Position numbers and translations under genes: made by a program
Shown: positions 1-8,729 of the stretch, piece after piece
Layout of the letters: each line of letters opens with the position of its first letter
Numbering within the stretch: position 1 is the first letter of the stretch
DNA from: Candidatus Brachybacter algidus
Lineage (GTDB): Bacteria > Bacteroidota > Bacteroidia > Chitinophagales > Saprospiraceae
Direction: 5' to 3'
Assembly: GCA_016711705.1 (NCBI GenBank)
Contig: JADJSK010000002.1
Coordinates: 434,001 to 498,000 of the forward strand
DNA length: 64,000 nt
Notes under the pieces: generated by a model
What the model saw: the letters and a program-made list of their open reading frames with translations, nothing else
Databases searched by the model: none
Told to the model about the DNA's origin: nothing

Positions 1-2
1 CT

Positions 3-1034
3 GTAAATCAAGACAGGCGATCCATAACTGCGCTTTTTGATGCAGAAAAAATAAGTATTTACGGAATTACAACTCATGGGGAGTTTATCGATGAAGAATC
101 TGAAATGGGTACTATAGTCATTTTATTATTGGACTTAAACAAAAACTATTTTCATATTTACTTAGAAGAATATCCGGAGAAAAACTATCGTGAAGTAGCA
201 AAACGTGTTGCACTTCAAGCAAAAGAAAAATTTCCAAGGCCGGCTTTTTTTATAGGAGGTTCAAATATCGAAACGGATGCTGAAGCACTGTTGTATGGAT
301 TCGAAGATGCAATAGGCAACGATGTCAATGTTTTTGGCGGCATGGCGGGTGACGATTTTTCTTTTTCTGAACAATTTGTATTTACCAATGGCAAAGAAAG
401 CAACATTGGTTTGGTGTGTATTGCTTTCGATGAAGACAAGATCAGTATAAATGGAAAAGCTACCTGTGGCTGGAAACCGGTGGGCACAGAGCGTACTGTG
501 ACTAAAAGCATTGGCAACCATGTATATACAATAGATGGGATTCCGGCACTCGACATTACAGCAAAGTATGGTGGCATAGAAAACCTTTCGGAAGAAAATG
601 AGGGTCTGGCAATGGAATTAGCTACACAATTTCCATTACAACTACAAAAAGATTTCGGAGATCCGGTCATGCGTCCTGCGCTAAAAATTGACTGGAGCGA
701 TCATTCTTACTACTGCAGCGGTTCTGTCCCTGAAGGAAGTAAGGTTCGCTTTTCACTTCCTCCCGATTTTGATGTGATGGATAAGGTTATTCAAAATACC
801 ATAGAAGTAAAAAAAACTGAAATGCCTGAAGTAGATGCCCTGATTATATTTAGTTGCGGCGGAAGATTTATAGCATTTGGGCCACTTATGAAAATGGAAA
901 TAGAAGGCATTCAAAATGTCTGGAATGCACCTATGGCAGGAATGTTTAGCATGGCTGAGCTCGGAAGGTCCACTGGTGGTAATTTGGAAATGCATAATAT
1001 GACTACTTGTGTGGTCACATTGAAAGAAAAATAA
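3..1034 (+). CDS. FIST-domain sensory protein, 5' end outside window
   Basis: The reading frame is open from position 3 with no stop, so the gene starts upstream of the window and the ATG at 105 is probably internal. The protein resembles FIST proteins (FIST_N plus FIST_C): a GGMAGDD motif follows an alternating strand pattern, and a C-terminal half contains IIFSCGGR and a MAGMFSMAELG-like segment. FIST domains are thought to bind small ligands and usually serve as the input module of signalling proteins. No signal peptide or membrane span is visible in the part present. A histidine kinase starts 56 bp downstream on the same strand, so FIST protein and kinase are plausibly a sensor pair (inference from context). 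The ligand is unknown. Confidence 0.8.
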   Translation, partial: VNQDRRSITALFDAEKISIYGITTHGEFIDEESEMGTIVILLLDLNKNYFHIYLEEYPEKNYREVAKRVALQAKEKFPRPAFFIGGSNIETDAEALLYGFEDAIGNDVNVFGGMAGDDFSFSEQFVFTNGKESNIGLVCIAFDEDKISINGKATCGWKPVGTERTVTKSIGNHVYTIDGIPALDITAKYGGIENLSEENEGLAMELATQFPLQLQKDFGDPVMRPALKIDWSDHSYYCSGSVPEGSKVRFSLPPDFDVMDKVIQNTIEVKKTEMPEVDALIIFSCGGRFIAFGPLMKMEIEGIQNVWNAPMAGMFSMAELGRSTGGNLEMHNMTTCVVTLKEK

Positions 1035-1090
1035 ATGTCTGTTTTTATTTATTTCTAATTTATAATTTCTGCAGATAATTTTCTGAATTA

Positions 1091-2143
1091 ATGAATCAAC
1101 ACTTACAAAATATATTAAATTTAATTCAACAGGATGAACAGTTATCGGCTGAGCTAAAAGAAGCCATTTCCAAATCACTGAAAGAAGCCAATAAAGAATT
1201 AGAAATAACTTCTTTTAAACTTGACAGAACAGAAAAAGTAAAACGCACCACCGCTATACTGCTTGAAGAAACCATCGAAGAACTTGAGCAAAAAAGTAAA
1301 GTAATCGAGCAAAGTAACGTTGCTTTACAAAAGTCCCTGGAAGAACTGAAGGCTGCACAAACCCAACTCATCCAATCCGAAAAAATGGCCTCCCTTGGAG
1401 AGCTCACTGCCGGCATCGCCCATGAAATTCAAAACCCACTTAATTTCGTGAATAATTTCTCTGAATTAAGCAATGAATTGATTGATGAAATGAATATTGA
1501 ATTAAATAAAGGTGATATTGAAGAAGCAAAAGCAATTGCAGCAGATGTAAAACAAAATTTAGAAAAAATCAACCATCACGGCAAGCGGGCAGATGCCATT
1601 GTAAAAGGCATGCTGCAACACAGCAGAAAAACTGAGGGACAAAAGGAGCCTACTGACATTAATGTTTTGTGTGATGAATATTTACGATTGAGTTATCACG
1701 GTCTTCGTGCCAAAGACAAATCGTTCAATGCAACTTTGATCACGGATTTTGATGAAAGCATTGGTAATGTCAATATCATCCCTCAGGATATTGGAAGAGT
1801 TATTTTGAATTTAATTAACAATGCATTCTATGCGGTGAATGAACATAGAGAAGCATTGTATGTATCTAATGATGCAAATGCATATGAACCAATTGTTTCC
1901 ATCAGTACAAAAAAATTTGCTGATAAGGTAGAAATACGAGTTACAGATAATGGAAATGGAATTCCTGAATCAGTTAAAGAAAAGATATTTCAACCCTTCT
2001 TTACAACTAAGCCCACCGGGCAGGGAACTGGACTTGGGTTAAGTCTTAGTTATGATATAATAAGAGCGCACGGAGGAGAAATAAGGGTAGATTCAAAAGA
2101 AGAAAGAGGAACTGAATTTACGATTAAGATACCAATTGTCTGA
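1091..2143 (+). CDS. soluble sensor histidine kinase (HisKA-HATPase)
   Basis: A 350-residue cytosolic kinase with no membrane span. Residues 1-95 are a charged, heptad-like coiled coil. The dimerisation/phosphoacceptor box holds AGIAHEIQNPLNF with His111 as the expected phosphorylation site. The ATPase domain follows: N box around NLINNAFYAVNEH, G1 box DNGNGIP, F box QPFFTTKPTG and G2 box GTGLGLSLS, so all catalytic boxes are intact. With no sensor of its own, it may take its signal from the FIST protein encoded just upstream (56 bp gap). The kinase core is very close, also at DNA level, to the core of the kinase at 2499-5556, which suggests recent duplication or gene conversion. The partner is probably one of the receivers at 16282-17687 (inference). 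Confidence 0.92.
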   Translation: MNQHLQNILNLIQQDEQLSAELKEAISKSLKEANKELEITSFKLDRTEKVKRTTAILLEETIEELEQKSKVIEQSNVALQKSLEELKAAQTQLIQSEKMASLGELTAGIAHEIQNPLNFVNNFSELSNELIDEMNIELNKGDIEEAKAIAADVKQNLEKINHHGKRADAIVKGMLQHSRKTEGQKEPTDINVLCDEYLRLSYHGLRAKDKSFNATLITDFDESIGNVNIIPQDIGRVILNLINNAFYAVNEHREALYVSNDANAYEPIVSISTKKFADKVEIRVTDNGNGIPESVKEKIFQPFFTTKPTGQGTGLGLSLSYDIIRAHGGEIRVDSKEERGTEFTIKIPIV

Positions 2144-2326
2144 ATCACAGATTAATTGGATTATAGGATTGCACGGAATAGAATAAAGATGGTTGAATTA
2201 ATATATAAAGATATAACCGAGATATTTATTGGAGCATTCTTTAAAGAGTATAAGTTATTAAAGGGCTGGTACTATTAGATTGAATCAGTGAAATCTACAA
2301 ATCTTTTTAAATCCGTGATTCTGACT
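2138..2326. repeat. palindromic intergenic repeat with GAATCAC arms
   Basis: Two arms about 39 bp long lie in inverted orientation, roughly 2138-2176 and 2288-2326. The left arm begins GTCTGAATCACAGATTAA; the reverse complement of the right arm begins GTCAGAATCACGGATTTA. The arms match imperfectly and the spacer is about 110 bp of AT-rich sequence. A related inverted pair is at 37003-37120. The element starts at the last codons of the upstream kinase and ends where the kinase remnant at 2327 begins. Confidence 0.6.
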
Positions 2327-2422
2327 GGTTATGATATAGTGAAAGCGCATGGTTGAGAAATACAAGTAGAAACAAAAGAAAATGAAGGCACAGCGTTTAT
2401 ACTTGAATTACCTATTGTCTGA
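2327..2422 (+). pseudogene. remnant of a histidine kinase C-terminus
   Basis: Translation gives GYDIVKAHG, an in-frame TGA, then EIQVETKENEGTAFILEL followed by PIV and a stop. This is the end of a HATPase domain, closely matching the ends of the neighbouring kinases (for example SYDIIRAHGGEI in the gene ending at 2143). The TGA replaces the second Gly codon (GGA to TGA). Only the last 31 codons remain, and the upstream edge coincides with the palindromic repeat. It is a fossil of another tandem kinase copy, or of a longer form of the upstream gene. Confidence 0.8.
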
Positions 2423-2498
2423 TCGGCGCATATACTGTGATCTAGAAAAATGTAACTACAACTACTTTGATTTGATAAAATCGATTTAATTAAATGGT

Positions 2499-5400
2499 AT
2501 GAGAAAATTATTCTTGCTTCTTTCTTTCCTTACAGTAACACTTCTTGCTACTGCGCAGAACTCTCAAATCGACAAGCTAAAAAAGAAGCTGGACAGCCAC
2601 AAACAGCAGGATACGATTCGTGTAAAACTGCTGATCGAATTGGCCTATGAATTGCGGCCACAGCCTAACGAAAGAAAAAAATATGCAGCCGAAGCATTGG
2701 CTATTTCCCAAAAAATTAAGTACGTAAACGGGCAGGGTTTTACTTTTTCACTTTTAGCTGATGCTGCATTCAGTATGAAAAATGAGTCCGAAAGTAAAGT
2801 CATGTTCCATCTTGCAGATTCCATTGCTAAGCTAACCGGTAGCCCGGAATTAAAGGCAGATATACTTTATAGAAAAACTAATCTTGAAACTAATTTAGCA
2901 AAAAGATATATTCTTTTGCAGGAAGCTTATTCGCTCGCAAAAAAAACGAACTGGTTTAAATTACAAGCAGCCATTCTCCAAAATATGGCCTCAATTTCCA
3001 CGGATGAATTGGATGCAAAAAGGCTTTTCATGCAAGCAGATTCATTATACCAAAAAGCAGGTGACATTGTACCTCAGGCAAGTGTTTCCGTTATAATTGC
3101 ATTTACCACTAAAAATTTAAAGGAGCGAAAGACCTACATAAACAAAGCGATTTCCCTTGCAGAAAAAAGTGGTGACCTTATTTTTCTGGCAGATGTGTTA
3201 CAATTTATTGGAAACCGAATGAGAGCAACCAGTGATAAAGAGGCACTAACCTACTATCTAAAGGCGGAAGAAACAGCCCTAAAATCCGGAGACAAAGTGA
3301 AGTTATCTAAGGTGCAAAATTCTATCGGGTATTATTTTTCGGCTATGCTCAGTGACTATGCCAGGGCAATGGAATATTACCTCAAAGAACTCAACTCGGC
3401 GGAAATCGCAAATGACACACTGAGCCTAATCACTAGTTGGATTGACCTGGGAACATTATACGCTTACCTGGGCGACCCGGGCAACGCAATCAGTTATTTT
3501 TTAAAAGCAGAAAAAGCCAATAAAAAATTAGGCGATAAGCAAATTGAATTCAACCTGCAAACGTCACTTGGAGAGAACTACCGCCTTTCAGGAAAATATC
3601 CCGAAGCCATCAAAGCATACAATGACGCAAAGAAGCATATAAATCACGTTTTGCATATATTAATGAAAGTAATATTGCCGATGTGTATACAAGAATGGGC
3701 AGTTTAGATTCAGCTTTTACTATGCTTTCAAATCTCTGAAGGTCGAAAACGAAAATGGTGATATTGGTACGAAAGCATTTACTTATGACATACTCTCCCG
3801 TGCCTATCTCAAGAAAAATAGGGTGGACAGTGCCATTTATTATGGCAAGTTGGGCCTGGCAGCAGCAAAAGAAACCGGTACCATTGAGTTTATGCGAGAC
3901 AACACGCTGGCACTCGCTGATGCTTATGCTGCGAAAAAGGATTTTGCAAATGCCTATGCAAACCAACTGCTCTACATGAACTATCGGGACAGCATGATGA
4001 ATGAGGAAGTACGCAATAGAACAGCGGTGCAGCAATACACTTTTAATTTAGATAAAAAAGAGGCCCAAATAAGTGTGCTGAATGAGCAAAAGAAAGGTCA
4101 GCGCAACATGTTAATTGGAGCAGTGGCTTTATTGGCATTAATACTCGCTGTTGCTGGTTTGTTAATGCGCAATAACCACCAAAAGCAAAAAGCAAATACA
4201 CTCTTAGAAAAACAAAAACAGGAGATCAATGAGAAAGCGCAGAATGTAGAATTGCTAAGTGATGTCGGCCGCAAGATTACCTCTTCCCTATCCATCGAAA
4301 AAATAATTGGTACTGTGTATAAAAATGTAAACACCTTAATGGATGCCAATGTTTTTGGAATTGGAATTTATAATGAAACTTTAAAAAGAATTGAATTTAC
4401 TTCGACGTATGAAAATGGAGAACCGCTTCCATTTTATGCCAATGCCATTGATGATGAAAGCCGTTTTGGCGCTGTTTGTTTTAAAGAAGGCAAAGAGATC
4501 ATTATCAATAATCTTGATGAACAATATAAAGATCATATACAAGAAGTAGCGACGCCTGATCAGGGCGGACAACCGGAGTCCATTATTTTTCTTCCCTTAA
4601 TAAGTAAAGCAGGAAAATTAGGTGTGCTTACGGTGCAAAGTTTTCAAAAAAATGCGTATTCGGATTACCAACTTTTTATGCTTCGGAACATTGCCACCTA
4701 CACTACCATTGCCATAGAAAACGCCGAAGCTTATGATGAATTAAACAATACACTCTCAACACTTAAATTAGCACAAACCCAACTCATCCAATCCGAAAAA
4801 ATGGCCTCACTCGGAGAGCTCACTGCCGGCATCGCCCACGAGATCCAAAATCCTCTTAATTTCGTCAATAATTTCTCTGAATTAAGCAATGAATTAATCG
4901 ATGAGATGAATGCTGAGCTTGATAAAGGCGATATTGAAGAAGCAAAAGCAATTGCAATAGATGTAAAACAAAATTTAGATAAAATAAACCATCACGGTAA
5001 ACGAGCCGATGCTATTGTAAAAGGTATGCTGCAACACAGCAGAAAGACGGATGGGCAAAAGGAACCCACTGACATCAATGCCTTATGTGATGAATATTTG
5101 CGATTGAGCTATCATGGTCTAAGGGCAAAGGACAAATCTTTCAACGCAACTTTCAAGACAGATTTTGACGGGAGTATCGGCAATATAAATATCATTCCAC
5201 AAGATATTGGTAGAGTTATTTTGAATTTAATAAACAATGCATTCTATGCGGTGAATGAGCATAGAGACGCATTGTATGCGTCTAATGATGCAAATGCATA
5301 CGAACCAACTGTTTCAATTAGTACAAAGCAGATTGGAGATAAAGTCGAAATTAAAGTAACCGACAACGGCAACGGCATTCCTCAAAACATTGTTGATAAA

Positions 5401-5556
5401 ATATTCCAACCTTTTTTACGACTAAACCTACAGGACAAGGCACAGGATTGGGTTTGAGTTTGAGTTATGATATTATAAAGGCACATGGCGGGGAGTTAAA
5501 AGTCGAGAGTAAAGGAGGAGAAGGAAGTTCCTTTATCATTATATTACCAGCTTGAC
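2499..5556 (+). pseudogene. TPR-GAF sensor histidine kinase broken by frameshifts
   Basis: One kinase gene is spread over shifted frames. Frame 1 (2499-3630) encodes a signal peptide (MRKLFLLLSFLTVTLLATAQ) and TPR repeats. The frame shifts near 3630 (one A short), again near 3715 (one T short), then runs through the last TPRs, a membrane span (around 4108-4170), a GAF domain (about 4240-4730) and the kinase core with AGIAHEIQNPLNF. A missing T in the T6 run at about 5412 removes the F box and G2 box from frame; they resume as TKPTGQGTGLGLSLSYDII and a final shift near 5520 reaches a TGA at 5554. With all four repaired the product would be about 1019 residues. Every break is in a homopolymer or purine run, so either assembly error or recent decay is possible. 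The two open pieces should not be read as separate genes. Confidence 0.85.
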
Positions 5557-5562
5557 ATGTAT

Positions 5563-5760
5563 CGTGCCGCTGGCACTTATCGCGGGGTCTGGCGGGTACA
5601 ACCCAGAATAAATTCTGGAGTTAAAAGATAAAATCAGGCCTATGGCCTTTCGCCTAGAAAAGCAGTCAGCTTCAATAGTGAACAAGAGGCATAGCCTCGA
5701 CACCATTTTGTAAAAAAGGGTTTCAACCCTTTGTAAAAGAGCCATCGGCTCGTCACATAT
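5563..5760. repeat. REP-like palindrome block upstream of transposase
   Basis: A run of short stem-loops precedes the transposase remnant: GAGGCATAGCCTC at 5686-5698, GGGTTTCAACCC at 5718-5729 and GAGCCATCGGCTC at 5739-5751, plus AGGCCTATGGCCTTT near 5634. The same stems recur in the same order downstream (6291-6590). Paired palindromes flanking a Y1 transposase are the usual layout of REP sequences and their RAYT. Confidence 0.75.
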
Positions 5761-5772
5761 AAACTATAAAAA

Positions 5773-6234
5773 ATGGCAAATACATACCACCAAATCTATC
5801 TCCAAACAGTCTTTGTAGTAAAGTACCGCAAAGCAGTGCTCCATCCATCCTGGCGATCAAAGGTACAGGGAGTGATAGGTAACCTTATCAATGAAACAGG
5901 TTGTAAAACCATCATAGTAAATGGAGTATAAGACCATATGCACTGTTTTCTGGGACTTAAACCATCAATATCTGTATCTGAGTTAATGAAAATAGTAAAA
6001 GCTAAATCCTCCAAGTATATCAATGACCATTCTTTAACCGCCAAAAGGTTTGAGTGGCAAAGAGGTTTTGGTGTTTTTTCTTATCGACAAAGGGATATTG
6101 ATATGATCTTTAAGTATATTCAGAATTAGGAAGAACATCATAGGAAGCAAACATTCCGGGACGAATATCTGGAATTGTTAAAAGAATTTGAAATCGAATA
6201 TGATGAGCAGTATATTTTTGAGGAGTTGATTTGA
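5773..6234 (+). pseudogene. RAYT/IS200-like Y1 transposase with two in-frame stops
   Basis: One frame of 154 codons, close to the usual length of the Y1 (IS200/REP-associated) transposase family. It carries the HUH metal motif DHMHCF (His55, His57) and the likely catalytic tyrosine in GVFSYRQRD (Tyr104). The C-terminal segment EEHHRKQTF followed by YLELLKEFEIEYDEQY fits the family tail. A TAA at codon 53 (5929-5931), next to the HUH motif, and a TAG at codon 119 (6127-6129) interrupt it, so the gene is inactive unless those stops are suppressed. The catalytic residues are otherwise preserved, so the decay is recent. The flanking palindromes on both sides indicate a RAYT rather than a free IS200 copy; no terminal inverted repeats are visible, as expected for this class. 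Confidence 0.85.
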
Positions 6235-6290
6235 TAATGATCGAAATTTAATTCTTTGTCTGCATGAGATGGGCCGTGCCTCCAGCACTC

Positions 6291-6590
6291 TTCTTTAGAT
6301 CGTTGCAGAATACAACGGAATAAATTCCGGTGTTAAAAATAGAATCAAGCCTCTGGCCTTTTAGATAAATAGTGCGTTGTAATGTACCTAGATCAGAGGT
6401 ATAGCCTCGACACTATACAGTAACATTTTGAAGTTAAACGATAAAATCTGGTCTCTTCCTTTCGCCTAGAAAAGTAGTCAGCTTCAATATGGAACAAGAG
6501 GCATAGCCTCGACCTATATTTAACTTAGGGTTTCAACCCTTTGTAGAAACCCGTAAGTAATAAAAGAGAGCCATCGGCTCGACACATATT
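6291..6590. repeat. REP-like palindrome block downstream of transposase
   Basis: A second copy of the flanking palindromes, in the same order and orientation as the block at 5563-5760: GAGGTATAGCCTC at 6396-6408, GAGGCATAGCCTC at 6498-6510, GGGTTTCAACCC at 6528-6539 and GAGCCATCGGCTC at 6568-6580. The spacer text CCTTTCGCCTAGAAAAG is also shared. It fills most of the 544-bp gap before the next gene; the rest (6591-6778) is AT-rich with nothing recognisable. Confidence 0.75.
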
Positions 6591-6778
6591 ATGTGCGGAA
6601 CCTTGTGCTTCGCCATAAATATATGGACTTCATCCTGAGCAGCATTTCAGGCAGAGAATGAGCCAAAAATCAACTATTTCCTATTATTTTACCCTCTTCC
6701 TCATAATAATTTGTACAACATTAATATACACGGTAATTATTTTGTACTTTTATTTAACACACATTTAAAAGCTCCCCT

Positions 6779-8047
6779 ATGTTTAAAATTATTCTATTAA
6801 TTATCCTTGCCATATTTCTGGTTTCTTCAATCCTTTTTGTCATAAGATATTGGTACCTGAAAAGCAGGGCCGTTAAAAAAATTGCTTCGATCAATGTTGA
6901 CGAAGTACAGGAATGGTCTGATGAATTTCTGCAGTCAAAACGAATGAGAACTGATGATCTTGCAGATGCTATCGTGAAACAGATCATGGCCACAAATGAA
7001 TCTGAGAAGGTCAACCACTTGTTCCAATTAATTACAAAAAATAAATATAAATTATCGGATGATGTGCCCATTGAATTAAGAAATTATTTTACTGACACTG
7101 CGAAATTGCCGGATTGGGCTGATAAAGATTTGATAAATCTGGGTCAACAAATATACATTAGACACGGCATATGGATCAGCCTCTTATTGTCTTATAAATC
7201 GCTTCCTGAATGTTATGCCTGTGCCAAAGGCGCTGAGGTATTGCACATGACAGCAAGGTTAAATGAACGGCACGGCTCAAAAGATACTTTTTCACGTAGG
7301 ATCGCTGAAACAGCCCAGTTTGTTTTATTTTGCATGGAGCCGGGTGGATTGGATGAGGATGGAAGGGGAGTAGAAGCTGCTCAAAAGTTGAGATTAATTC
7401 ACGCGGTAATTCGCTATTATATCCACAAAAATAATTGGGACACAGAGACCTTTGATAAGCCTATTAATCAAGAAGATATGGCCGGCACTCTAATGTCATT
7501 TTCTTCATTGATATTTGAAGGTTTGAGCGTGCTCGGAATAGAGCTGGAGCCCTTTGAAAAAGAAGCATACATGCATTGCTGGAGGGTCGTCGGCCACCTG
7601 ATAGGTCTTGATGAAGATCTAATCCCTAAAAATTCAGCAGATGCCGTCAAACTTGGCAATCGGATTTTAAAACATCAGATGGCAAATAGTCCACAGGGAT
7701 CACAATTGATGAAATCTCTGCTTGATTACCAGAATACTACAAATAATAAGGCTACAGAACTGAAGAATATTGCGACCTTCAGATACATGATGGGACATGA
7801 TTTATCTGATATGTTAGACATTCCACAAGCTGAACAAGTAGACATTAATAAAATTGCTGTAAAATTCCGCCGCACTACAAAGATTATGGAATGGCTGGAT
7901 CATAGTTTAATTTTTGCAATGCTGATCCAAATAGTGAGCAAATTGGGAATAAATGTCGTAATTAGAAAGATGACAAAGTCCAACATCATTAACTTTTACC
8001 TCCCCAAATCATTGACGCTGGATTGGAATTTCACTAGAAAAAAATAA
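6779..8047 (+). CDS. MpaB/rubber-oxygenase family protein (DUF2236)
   Basis: The 422-residue product begins with one membrane anchor (residues 2-24) and continues with an all-helical domain typical of the ER-bound oxygenase MpaB / latex-clearing protein family (DUF2236). Recognisable pieces are RHGIWISLLL, the segment LRLIHAVIRYYI with the conserved Arg and His, MAGTLMSFSSLIFEGL, and HCWRVVGHLIGLDEDL. Members of this family bind heme b and some cleave polyisoprenoid or meroterpenoid side chains with O2; the substrate here cannot be told. The gene is followed within 9 bp by a polytopic membrane protein and then a kinase, suggesting one transcript. It is the only apparent metabolic enzyme inside the signalling island. 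Confidence 0.8.
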   Translation: MFKIILLIILAIFLVSSILFVIRYWYLKSRAVKKIASINVDEVQEWSDEFLQSKRMRTDDLADAIVKQIMATNESEKVNHLFQLITKNKYKLSDDVPIELRNYFTDTAKLPDWADKDLINLGQQIYIRHGIWISLLLSYKSLPECYACAKGAEVLHMTARLNERHGSKDTFSRRIAETAQFVLFCMEPGGLDEDGRGVEAAQKLRLIHAVIRYYIHKNNWDTETFDKPINQEDMAGTLMSFSSLIFEGLSVLGIELEPFEKEAYMHCWRVVGHLIGLDEDLIPKNSADAVKLGNRILKHQMANSPQGSQLMKSLLDYQNTTNNKATELKNIATFRYMMGHDLSDMLDIPQAEQVDINKIAVKFRRTTKIMEWLDHSLIFAMLIQIVSKLGINVVIRKMTKSNIINFYLPKSLTLDWNFTRKK

Positions 8048-8056
8048 AATAATAGT

Positions 8057-8713
8057 ATGAACCAGGTGCTAATTAATTTTAAAGAATATTCTACTATAGG
8101 ATTAATTTTTAATGGGGTAGGTTGTTTATTTTGGGTTTTGGCTTACGCGGTACTTGTCAGAGAGATAAGAATTAAAAAGTTTGTTGAGATGCCTGCTTAC
8201 GTGGCGGGAGCCAATATCGGTTGGGAGTTTGTATGGAGCTTTATATATCACCCAAACACCGGTTTATTGTATGCATTAAGTTATCAAGCAGCTTTCCTAT
8301 TGGACTGTTTTATTTTCTATTCTATCTTCCGGTATGGAACAAAGCAACCAATGAATGATGATTCAAAAAAACATTTTAAATTATTTTGTATTATAAATTT
8401 CCTATTCTGGATTTGCTTTAGTTATTTTTACATGTCGGAGTCTTATGATACTGCCATTGGCGCCAATTCCGGTTACATTATCAATGTAATTCTTTCTCTG
8501 CAATGCGTTTTTATGCTGATGCAAACACAAGATACAAGTAGGTTCTCCATGCTATTGACATGGTCAAGGATGTTAGGAACCGGTTTGATCTCTGTATCCA
8601 TGTTTATCTTTTATCCGGAAAGTCATTTTATTCAATTATTAGGTGTATCATGTTTAGTTTTAGACTTAAGTTTTATATATATATTATGGCAGCGACACGG
8701 TAAATTGATCTAA
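8057..8713 (+). CDS. polytopic membrane protein of unknown function
   Basis: The 218-residue protein is almost entirely hydrophobic, with about seven predicted membrane helices and little soluble sequence. I do not recognise it with certainty. The segment ANIGWEFVWSFIYHP and the late acidic residue in CLVLDLSFIYIL recall the PaxB-type integral membrane terpene cyclases and their bacterial relatives, but this is a weak resemblance by eye. It lies 9 bp after the MpaB-type oxygenase and 16 bp before a membrane histidine kinase, so it is probably co-transcribed with both. It could alternatively be a sensor or a carrier for the neighbouring kinase. Confidence 0.6.
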   Translation: MNQVLINFKEYSTIGLIFNGVGCLFWVLAYAVLVREIRIKKFVEMPAYVAGANIGWEFVWSFIYHPNTGLLYALSYQAAFLLDCFIFYSIFRYGTKQPMNDDSKKHFKLFCIINFLFWICFSYFYMSESYDTAIGANSGYIINVILSLQCVFMLMQTQDTSRFSMLLTWSRMLGTGLISVSMFIFYPESHFIQLLGVSCLVLDLSFIYILWQRHGKLI

Positions 8714-8729
8714 TTTTCAATAAATTATT

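Noticed and set aside
3755..3979. A separate small gene of 74 codons.
   Set aside because: It is a shadow frame of the frameshifted TPR kinase; the continuous TPR similarity runs in another frame.
5938..6129. An independent 63-residue protein.
   Set aside because: It is the middle of the Y1 transposase between two in-frame stops.
5557..6600. An IS element with terminal inverted repeats and target duplications.
   Set aside because: No terminal inverted repeats or flanking duplications were seen; the palindrome blocks are direct, REP-style flanks of a RAYT.
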